Assembly: GCA_002378665.1 (NCBI GenBank) | Contig: DFSO01000028.1 | Span: forward strand, 1,977 to 13,306 | Direction: 5' to 3' | Length of the DNA: 11,330 nt | Source of the DNA: Loktanella sp. UBA3435 | GTDB taxonomy: Bacteria > Pseudomonadota > Alphaproteobacteria > Rhodobacterales > Rhodobacteraceae | Part shown: one piece after another, positions 5,794 through 11,330 of the stretch | Position numbering within the stretch: the first letter of the stretch is position 1 | How the letters are laid out: each line of letters starts with the position of its first letter | The notes under the pieces: generated by a model | Databases searched by the model: none | Told to the model about the DNA's origin: nothing | Seen by the model: only the letters and a program-made list of their open reading frames with translations | Position numbers and translations under genes: made by a program

Positions 5794-6906
5794 ATGCAGC
5801 CGCTCCAAGGTCTGAAAGTTGTCGAACTGGCGCGGATTTTGGCTGGCCCTTGGGCTGGTCAAACCCTCGCCGATCTTGGGGCCGAGGTGATCAAGGTGGA
5901 ATCCCCCGCAGGCGACGATACGCGCCAATGGGGCCCACCGTTTATCGAGCGCGAAGGCGACAAATCCGCCGCCTATTTCCATAGCTGCAATCGTGGGAAA
6001 AAGTCGGTTGTGATTGATTTCCAGACGCCTGAGGGGCAAGCGCAATTGCGCGTGCTTCTCAAAGACGCGGACATTCTGATCGAGAATTTTAAGGTCGGCG
6101 GGTTGGCCAAATACGGGCTCGACTATGCGACCTTGTCGCGGGATTTCCCAAAGCTGATCTATTGTTCGATCACGGGGTTCGGCCAAACTGGCCCTTACGC
6201 CCACCGCGCGGGCTATGACTATATTATTCAGGGCATGTCTGGCCTGATGTCTGTCACAGGCGACCCTGATGGGCAGCCGCAAAAGGTCGGCGTTGCTGTC
6301 ACTGATATCTTCTCGGGGCTTTACGCCAGTACCGCGATTTTGGCAGCCGTGAACCAACGTCATATGACAGGCAAGGGGCAGCATATTGATGTCGCGCTCT
6401 TTGATGTGGCGACGGCAGTGATGGCCAATCAGGGCATGAATTATCTGGCAACAGGCAATGCGCCGAAACGCCTTGGCAATGCCCATCCGAACATCGTCCC
6501 CTATGCGGTTTTTGATTGTGCGGACGGGTTTATCATCATCGCCTCTGGCAATGACGGACAGTTTGGCAAGCTGTGTAAATTGCTTGGGCTTTCGCTGGGA
6601 GATCGCTTCGCGACGAACGCTGATAGGCTTGCGAACCGTGATGAATTGACCGCGATCCTGACGGCGGAAACGTCGAAGTGGACGAAGGTTGATTTGCTTA
6701 GCGCTTGCGAAGCGCACGGCGTTCCCGCAGGCCCAATCAACGATATGGAAGAGGTCTTTGCCGACCCTCATATCGTGGCGCGTGGTATGCGTGTTGATCT
6801 AGACGGTGTGCCGTCTGTCCGCCTGCCAGTTGTGTTCTCGGGTGGGGATACAGCGCCTAAAACGGCCTCGCCAAAGCTGGGCCAAGACCAAGGTTTGTCG
6901 GGTTAA
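5794..6906 (+). CDS. Class III (CaiB/BaiF) CoA-transferase
   Basis: Family III CoA-transferases move CoA between carboxylic acids through an enzyme-bound aspartyl-CoA anhydride. The 370 residues open with LKVVELARILAGPWAGQTLADLGAEVIKVE, the usual family start; shown in part, LAGPWAGQTLADLGAEVIK lies at 16-34. NRGKKSV at 66-72 and ADILIENFK at 92-100 are also family hallmarks. By comparison with formyl-CoA transferase, where the catalytic aspartate sits in a GDS context, D171 in VAVTDIFSG is the likely catalytic residue. The C-terminal part has the usual VPAGPINDMEEVFADPH block. The substrate cannot be told; candidates include short dicarboxylic or branched acids. Its ATG follows the dsbA stop with no gap (TAAATG). 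Its own stop overlaps the lpxK stop, which converges from the other strand. No acyl-CoA partner gene is nearby. Confidence 0.93.
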   Translation: MQPLQGLKVVELARILAGPWAGQTLADLGAEVIKVESPAGDDTRQWGPPFIEREGDKSAAYFHSCNRGKKSVVIDFQTPEGQAQLRVLLKDADILIENFKVGGLAKYGLDYATLSRDFPKLIYCSITGFGQTGPYAHRAGYDYIIQGMSGLMSVTGDPDGQPQKVGVAVTDIFSGLYASTAILAAVNQRHMTGKGQHIDVALFDVATAVMANQGMNYLATGNAPKRLGNAHPNIVPYAVFDCADGFIIIASGNDGQFGKLCKLLGLSLGDRFATNADRLANRDELTAILTAETSKWTKVDLLSACEAHGVPAGPINDMEEVFADPHIVARGMRVDLDGVPSVRLPVVFSGGDTAPKTASPKLGQDQGLSG

Positions 6907-7871
6907 ACCCCGATTTTACCCAAGGCTGCATCCAGCGGCGCCCAATCGTCTAACGCCAAGCGCACTGGTACTGTCAGCACTTTAGCGCGGAACCTGTCAG
7001 GCAGGCGCACGGCGTCTTTTTCGGTTGTCACCATCTGCGCCTTGCGCAGCTTCGCCTCGACCTCTAGCCGCGTCATAAGGGCCTCAGTCAGCGGTTGATG
7101 ATCCGATAGCGCCTCGGCGTGAATGATCTTGGCGCCCATCTTGCGCAGGGTGTCGAAAAACTTTTCTGGATGGCCGATCCCTGCAAAGGCAAGCACGGGC
7201 ATATCCTGCCATGTCATGCCTGTTTGAAGCGGCGCAAGGTGACCGCGCCCATGGGGTAGGGTGGTTTCAATCGGGGCGTTTGCCTTGCCGATGGAAATCA
7301 CCAGATCGGCGCGTTTTAACCCCACATCAGCAGGTTCGCGCAATGGCCCCGCAGGGATCACGCGCCCGTTGCCAAACCCGCGCCACGCATCCACGACGAT
7401 CACGCTGAGGTCTTTGTGCACGGTAGGGTTTTGGAAGCCGTCATCGAGGATTATCACGCTGGCACCCGCCACCTCAGCGGCCTTCACGCCAGCCGCGCGA
7501 TCTTTGGCGACCCAAGTGGGCGCAAAGGCCGCGAGCAAAAGCGGCTCGTCACCCGTCTCATCTGCACGATGCTTTTGTTCGATCACTTGGGTAGGGCCAA
7601 CAATGCTGCCGCCATAGCCACGGGTCACAAAATGCGGGGTGCCACCGCGTGCGATGATGCGCTGGGCGATGGCGATGGCGGTGGGCGTTTTGCCTGTGCC
7701 GCCCGCGTTAATATTGCCAACGCAGATCACGGGCACGGTAGCCTTATAGGGGATGCCATTCGCCAAACGTCGTGCCGAGGCTGCGGCATAAATTGCGGCA
7801 AGTGGTGCCAACATGCGGGCGATCAGGGCGGGTTTCTCGGCGGAGGTGAACCAGAAATCAGGCGCGCGCAT
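6903..7871 (-). CDS. lpxK: Tetraacyldisaccharide 4'-kinase
   Basis: LpxK phosphorylates the 4'-position of the lipid A precursor DSMP to give lipid IVA, at the cytoplasmic face of the inner membrane. The 322 residues start with a hydrophobic, amphipathic stretch (PALIARMLAPLAAIYAAAS, about residues 14-32) that fits membrane association. The P-loop GNINAGGTGKTPT lies at 52-64, in the VICVGNI context diagnostic for LpxK. The blocks DDGFQNP and VIPAGPLREP that follow are also typical. The ATG at 7871-7869 overlaps the stop of the upstream glycosyltransferase gene by one base (TGATG), which points to translational coupling. The 3' end meets the CoA-transferase gene tail to tail with both stop codons inside one TTAA, leaving no room for a terminator. 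Confidence 0.96.
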   Translation of the reverse strand: MRAPDFWFTSAEKPALIARMLAPLAAIYAAASARRLANGIPYKATVPVICVGNINAGGTGKTPTAIAIAQRIIARGGTPHFVTRGYGGSIVGPTQVIEQKHRADETGDEPLLLAAFAPTWVAKDRAAGVKAAEVAGASVIILDDGFQNPTVHKDLSVIVVDAWRGFGNGRVIPAGPLREPADVGLKRADLVISIGKANAPIETTLPHGRGHLAPLQTGMTWQDMPVLAFAGIGHPEKFFDTLRKMGAKIIHAEALSDHQPLTEALMTRLEVEAKLRKAQMVTTEKDAVRLPDRFRAKVLTVPVRLALDDWAPLDAALGKIGV

Positions 7872-9058
7872 CAGTAGGCCGTCCCATCGAGGTACTTATA
7901 AACCAAACTAACCAATTGGTTCGTTGCGTCAGCCCCCCGCGAGGTGGCGTCCCATGCGTTCAATGCAAGTTGTGCCGCAAGATCTGTTGCCAGAAGCGCT
8001 TCGACAGCAGGACCGAAGTTTTTGGTCGTATCAAACGGGTTTAACGCGCTTGCAGTCAAAAGCCGATCATAATGCGCCTTGTGCGTATTCACATGGGGTC
8101 CAACAAGAACGGCAGAGCCAACTGTTGCAGGAGAAAACGGATCGGGTATGAGCCCATCGCTCAGACTGCCACCCAAATAGGTAATGGGTGCAAGCCTGCA
8201 CCACAGTCCGATCCCTTCCTCGGGACCGACGACATAGACCTGCGTCGCGTCGCGAGGCTGTTCCTCTGCTTCCCTGCAAGCGACAGTGAGCCCGTCGGCG
8301 CGTAAGCGTGTGACAATTTCTTGTTCATCAGACGCGTTGCGGGGACAGAGAATCAAAAGTGTCATATGCGCGCGCCGTGCTGCATGCCGATGCGCAGCAC
8401 AGACGCTACTCAATTCATTCAATGGAACGTGCGCCGCAAACCACTTGGGACGGCTTCCCAAAGTAAGCGAAATATCGGCCCGCTCCGCCTCGTTATAAGA
8501 AGGGGGAGAAATACCGTCCTCTAGTGGGCCTGTCGTCCGTAATTTATCTTCCGCAACACCAAATCGCGCGATACGCGCCGCCGATTGCGCGTCCAAGGCG
8601 AGGATTTCCGAAAAAGATGAAAACAAGCTGCGCATCAACCCTGGCACGCGACGCCCAGCCGTAAGATCGAATTCGGCGGCCTTTGCTTCGACCAAGAGGA
8701 TCGGCGTTTCGCTTTTGTTAATTTCAAAGATTGTGGACGCATCAAGCACCCCGCCAAACCACACCACGATATCGGGCTTCCAGTGTCCAATGAATGCGCG
8801 GGTTGCAGCTTTGGTATTTGGGGTGATTTGGAAGTTAGGGTCGTTCGATTGCGGAAGCGACGCAAGCACCGTGACCAATTCCCCGTCTTCGACAAGACGT
8901 GCGGCAAGCGCCCTAACGGCCGCCAGCCTCGTTTCATCAGCACACACAGTCCAGATAACGGCCCCTGCGGGCCGCTGTGGTGTTTCTGGGCCCACCATGC
9001 CGCGTTCCGTCGGGTTTACCGTTGCCAGATATGCGGCGATAAGTGGGGAAAGTGCCAT
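7871..9058 (-). CDS. waaA: Diverged Kdo-transferase-like (GT30) glycosyltransferase
   Basis: Position, length (395 residues) and fold pattern suggest a relative of WaaA/KdtA, which adds Kdo to lipid IVA. The clearest matches are in the second half: RTTGPLEDG at 174-182 in place of the usual TGN/LKFD region, LLILCPR at 234-240, EGIGLWCRLAPITYLGGSL at 281-299, and VGPHVNTHKAHYDRL at 319-333. The usual family hallmarks are absent. There is no HxxSxGE block; the equivalent region reads IWTVCADE, with E42. There is no ETELWPN; the region reads VVWFGGVLD. GGHNxLEPA is replaced by GLIPDPFSPAT. The start is set at ATG 9058 because AGAGGT lies five bases upstream and the frame before it overlaps the DUF4170 gene; a longer 442-residue reading from 9199 is not credible. 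The gene overlaps lpxK by one base. Envelope function is likely; that it is the active Kdo transferase is less sure. Confidence 0.68.
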   Translation of the reverse strand: MALSPLIAAYLATVNPTERGMVGPETPQRPAGAVIWTVCADETRLAAVRALAARLVEDGELVTVLASLPQSNDPNFQITPNTKAATRAFIGHWKPDIVVWFGGVLDASTIFEINKSETPILLVEAKAAEFDLTAGRRVPGLMRSLFSSFSEILALDAQSAARIARFGVAEDKLRTTGPLEDGISPPSYNEAERADISLTLGSRPKWFAAHVPLNELSSVCAAHRHAARRAHMTLLILCPRNASDEQEIVTRLRADGLTVACREAEEQPRDATQVYVVGPEEGIGLWCRLAPITYLGGSLSDGLIPDPFSPATVGSAVLVGPHVNTHKAHYDRLLTASALNPFDTTKNFGPAVEALLATDLAAQLALNAWDATSRGADATNQLVSLVYKYLDGTAY

Positions 9059-9063
9059 TATCG

Positions 9064-9069
9064 ACCTCT
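9064..9069 (-). promoter_or_regulatory. Ribosome binding site that sets the glycosyltransferase start
   Basis: AGAGGT on the minus strand lies five bases before the ATG at 9058, in the 20-base gap after the DUF4170 stop. It supports the 395-residue product over the longer frame that would start inside DUF4170. Confidence 0.75.
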
Positions 9070-9078
9070 TTGTTCGGC

Positions 9079-9324
9079 CTAGTGTCCCAGCTCTTCTGTT
9101 GGTGACGCTGGTGTTTCTTCGTCCCGCAGGCGGTGAATATGCGCGATGAAATAGCGTGTGTGGGCATTGTCCACGGTGCGCTGAGCCGCGTTTTTCCACG
9201 CGTTGTAGGCGGAATCGTAATCAGGGAACATGCCGACGATGTCGATGTCCTTGACGTCTTTGAATGCGTTCTTTGTTAGATCAACAAGTTCGCCACCAAA
9301 GACGAGGTGCAAGCGTTGGGTCAT
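9079..9324 (-). CDS. DUF4170 family protein
   Basis: This 81-residue soluble protein begins MTQRLHLVFGGELVDL and continues with a pattern of strand, helix, strand (DIVGMFPDYDSAYNAWKNAAQ) and an ARYFIAHIHR-like strand, here HTRYFIAHIHRL at 56-67. I recognise this as the small DUF4170 family common in alphaproteobacteria, where it is often found beside Kdo transferase and lpxK. Its molecular role is not known. No signal peptide or membrane segment is visible, and the C-terminal 15 residues are acidic and probably disordered. The gene lies 61 bases after cysQ and 20 bases before the glycosyltransferase gene, on the same strand. The ATG at 9324 has only a weak AAAGG upstream. Confidence 0.85.
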   Translation of the reverse strand: MTQRLHLVFGGELVDLTKNAFKDVKDIDIVGMFPDYDSAYNAWKNAAQRTVDNAHTRYFIAHIHRLRDEETPASPTEELGH

Positions 9325-9385
9325 TTTGAAAGCCTTTATGGTTAGTCTTGGTTTTGCCGTAGCCTATGCGTTTGTAAGTGCGGTC

Positions 9386-10159
9386 TCAAGCAAGTTGCGC
9401 AAGCAGCGGCTCATGAATCCCGCCACCGGCAACCAGTCCGTCTAGCTGTGGATGAGGGTTATTAAATTTCAGCAAACGCCCCGTTTGATCGGTCGCGGTG
9501 CCGCCAGCCTCTGACACGATCAAAGTGCCTGCCGCGATGTCCCATTCCCACGTCGGTCGTAGGGTAATCATCGCATCAAAGCGGCCTTGTGCTACCAGAC
9601 AAAGACGGTAAGCAAGCGATGAGCGGAACGCGATTTTCGTGTCGGGAAAACAGCCCGCCTTCCAGTACTTCTTGTTACAGTTCGCCTTGTGGGTCAGGAT
9701 CGTAGCGTCACATAATTGCGTTTGTGTCGTTGGCTGAATAGGCGCGCCATTGAGAAATGCACCGCCACCAAGCGAGGCCGTGAACATCATATCGCGCATC
9801 GGAATATAGACGGCCGCCGCCGTAACATTGCCCTTATGCACCACCGCTAAAGAGTGCGCCCAATCTTTGCTGCCCTCGATAAAGGACCGTGTGCCGTCGA
9901 TGGGGTCCACTACAAAAAGCGTGTCTGCATCAAGCCGAATAGCGTCGTCTTCGGTTTCTTCCGATAGCCAACCATAATCTGCACGCGTACCACCGAGGCT
10001 TTCGAGCAGCATCGCGTTGACCGCGAGATCAGCAGCCGTCACCGGACCAGCATCATCGGGCTTGTTCCAGATTTTGGGACTTTGGCCAAAGTAACTTTTG
10101 GCAATATCCCCAGATTTTCGGGCCGCGTTGGTCAGAAGGTCTAGATCAGTCGCCTGCAA
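9386..10159 (-). CDS. cysQ: 3'(2'),5'-bisphosphate nucleotidase / inositol monophosphatase family
   Basis: A Mg2+-dependent, Li+-sensitive phosphatase of the IMPase/CysQ fold; CysQ removes the 3'-phosphate of PAP or PAPS, a by-product of sulfate assimilation, while relatives act on inositol phosphates. Metal-binding residues are all present: E67-E68 in WLSEETEDD, D85 and D88 in VVDPIDGTRSFI, and D207 in WEWDIAAG. DPIDGTRSFI is nearer to CysQ-type than to classical inositol monophosphatase sequences. I choose TTG at 10159 as the start (257 residues) because GAGGGG at 10172-10167 lies seven bases upstream and the product then begins QATDLDLL, a usual family start; a TTG at 10174 is the alternative. 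The start lies 14 bases inside the end of pmbA, so the two are likely coupled. Which substrate it prefers is uncertain. Confidence 0.86.
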   Translation of the reverse strand: MQATDLDLLTNAARKSGDIAKSYFGQSPKIWNKPDDAGPVTAADLAVNAMLLESLGGTRADYGWLSEETEDDAIRLDADTLFVVDPIDGTRSFIEGSKDWAHSLAVVHKGNVTAAAVYIPMRDMMFTASLGGGAFLNGAPIQPTTQTQLCDATILTHKANCNKKYWKAGCFPDTKIAFRSSLAYRLCLVAQGRFDAMITLRPTWEWDIAAGTLIVSEAGGTATDQTGRLLKFNNPHPQLDGLVAGGGIHEPLLAQLA

Positions 10160-11330
10160 GGGTAAGCCCCTCAATCAAGAGCGATGGCACAACGTGGCTC
10201 AGGTGCAGTTGTGCGTCATTCGCAGGCGTCATCCGCATCAGCATGTCGCGCAAATTGCCAGCCACGGTACATTCGTTGACCGCATAGGTGATCTCACCGT
10301 TCTCGACCCAGAAGCCCGACGCGCCACGCGAATAATCCCCCGTATTCGGGTTTATGGTAGAGCCGATCATTGAGGTGATCAAAAGCCCGGTACCCATTTG
10401 CGCGATAAGCTCTGCACGGCTTTGATTGCCTTGGGTCAGGGCGATGTTGCTCAGGCTTGGCGACGGCGGCGACGATGTGCCGCGCACAGCGTTTGCGGTG
10501 CTTTCCATGCCAAGCTTGCGGGCATTGGCGAGGTCGAGCGTCCAGCCCGTTAACGTGCCGTTATCCACGATAGCGCGGCGTGATGTGGCCAGCCCTTCGG
10601 CGTCAAACATACGCGAGGAAGAGGTGCGCACGCGGTGCGGGTCTTCGATAATCGATAGACCGTCAGGCAAAACCTGTTCGCCCAGCGCATCGCGCAGCCA
10701 GCTAGAGCCACGCGAGATTGCAGCGCCGTTGGTTGCTTGCAAAAGATGACCGATCAGCGAGGAGGAGATACGCTCGTCGAACAAAACCGGATAGGCGCCC
10801 GTCTTGGACTTACGCGCGCCTACGCGTTCAACGGCGCGTTCGGCGGCGATGCGGCCGATGTCGGCGGCGTCGCGCAATTCGGATTGGAAAATGCGGCTGT
10901 CATAGTCGTAGTCGCGCTCCATCCCCGTGCCTGTGCCGCTAATCGCGACGCATGACAGACCACGGCTCGTGCGGGCATATCCTGCGGAGAAACCGTTAGA
11001 AGCGGAGAGATGTACGCGGCTTTTGTTATAGCCCGCTGAGGCGGATTGGACCTGCGAGATACCCTTGTTTTCCAAAGCTGCAGCCTCGGCGCGTGCGGCG
11101 TCTTCTTGCAAGGCGGCGGGGTCCGGCTCTTCGCTTGGGTCGAATAGCTCAAGCGCGGAATTGTCGGTGGATTTGGCAAGTTGGGCCACATCAGCAAGGC
11201 CTGCATAGGGGTCTTCTGGAGCCTCTTTCGCCATGGCAATCGCGCGTTCAACCATCTGGCGCAGGGTGTCAGGCTTGGTATCGGACGACGACACATTGGC
11301 CTGCCGCTGACCGATCAATACGCGCAAACC
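10146..11330 (-). CDS. pmbA: TldE/PmbA-type metalloprotease subunit (N-terminus outside the window)
   Basis: TldD and TldE (PmbA) form a heterodimeric metalloprotease that helps process small peptides such as microcin B17 precursors and some modified peptides. The frame is open to the right edge, where the sequence reads GLRVLIGQRQANVSSSD, an internal family stretch; about 50 residues appear to be missing. GYARTSRGLSCVAISGTG and PVLFDERISSSLIGHLL are typical of the family, as are GFWVENGEITYAVNE and the end SLLIEGLTLAGD. The HExxxH zinc motif of TldD is not seen, which favours the TldE/PmbA subunit; TldD is not in the window. The 3' end overlaps cysQ. A TTG near 11327 is an internal codon and not the start. 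Confidence 0.93.
   Translation of the reverse strand, partial: GLRVLIGQRQANVSSSDTKPDTLRQMVERAIAMAKEAPEDPYAGLADVAQLAKSTDNSALELFDPSEEPDPAALQEDAARAEAAALENKGISQVQSASAGYNKSRVHLSASNGFSAGYARTSRGLSCVAISGTGTGMERDYDYDSRIFQSELRDAADIGRIAAERAVERVGARKSKTGAYPVLFDERISSSLIGHLLQATNGAAISRGSSWLRDALGEQVLPDGLSIIEDPHRVRTSSSRMFDAEGLATSRRAIVDNGTLTGWTLDLANARKLGMESTANAVRGTSSPPSPSLSNIALTQGNQSRAELIAQMGTGLLITSMIGSTINPNTGDYSRGASGFWVENGEITYAVNECTVAGNLRDMLMRMTPANDAQLHLSHVVPSLLIEGLTLAGD

Noticed and set aside
5737..6771. A 344-codon minus-strand open frame opposite the CoA-transferase gene
   Set aside because: It lies wholly antisense to a protein with clear family motifs, has no recognisable domain, and such antisense frames are common in GC-rich genes.
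7871..9199. A 442-residue form of the glycosyltransferase from an upstream start at 9199
   Set aside because: The extra 47 residues overlap most of the DUF4170 gene and look like out-of-frame sequence; ATG 9058 has a good ribosome binding site.
10561..10569. DnaA-box-like TTATCCACG
   Set aside because: It is a single site with one mismatch inside pmbA, with no cluster or AT-rich region, so there is no case for an origin.

Overview
The window looks like ordinary chromosomal sequence from an alphaproteobacterium of the order Rhodobacterales, probably of the Roseobacter type. The grounds are a CcrM-type GANTC methyltransferase, a DUF4170 gene next to lipid A genes, the general protein style, and a moderately GC-rich base composition. 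This placement comes from family recognition and not from any search. I see no rRNA, tRNA, CRISPR array, transposase, integrase or phage gene.

Layout from left to right: (1) bases 1-166 hold the 5' end of an unrecognised minus-strand gene that leaves the window, divergent from rnhB, with a perfect 16-bp tandem repeat in the shared upstream region. (2) Bases 241-2200 carry rnhB (RNase HII) and ccrM (cell-cycle adenine methyltransferase). Two GANTC sites lie just upstream of ccrM and a clear rho-independent terminator lies after it. (3) Bases 2290-4535, on the minus strand, carry mutY (adenine glycosylase) followed by an alkane monooxygenase gene, alkB. A one-base deletion splits alkB into two reading frames directly after its second histidine box. 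(4) Bases 4604-6906, on the plus strand, form a compact run of a DUF721/DciA-type protein, a DsbA-type thiol-disulfide protein and a class III CoA-transferase. (5) Bases 6903-11330, on the minus strand, form another run: pmbA/tldE (5' end outside the window), a CysQ/IMPase-type phosphatase, a DUF4170 protein, a diverged Kdo-transferase-like glycosyltransferase, and lpxK. The last two overlap and probably act together in lipid A-Kdo assembly at the inner membrane.

The themes are housekeeping: genome maintenance (RNase HII, CcrM, MutY, DciA), envelope building (LpxK, the GT30-like protein), periplasmic disulfide chemistry (DsbA) and nucleotide or protein maturation (CysQ, PmbA). From memory, rnhB, ccrM, mutY, the DUF721 gene, dsbA and smc lie close together in other alphaproteobacteria such as Caulobacter. 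If so, alkB and the CoA-transferase gene are the lineage-specific additions here.

I found no convincing new multi-gene system. The items most worth a second look are the single-base frameshift in an otherwise intact alkB, the paired GANTC sites in front of ccrM, the Kdo-transferase-like protein that lacks the usual catalytic motifs, and several short phased or palindromic repeats in the intergenic gaps.
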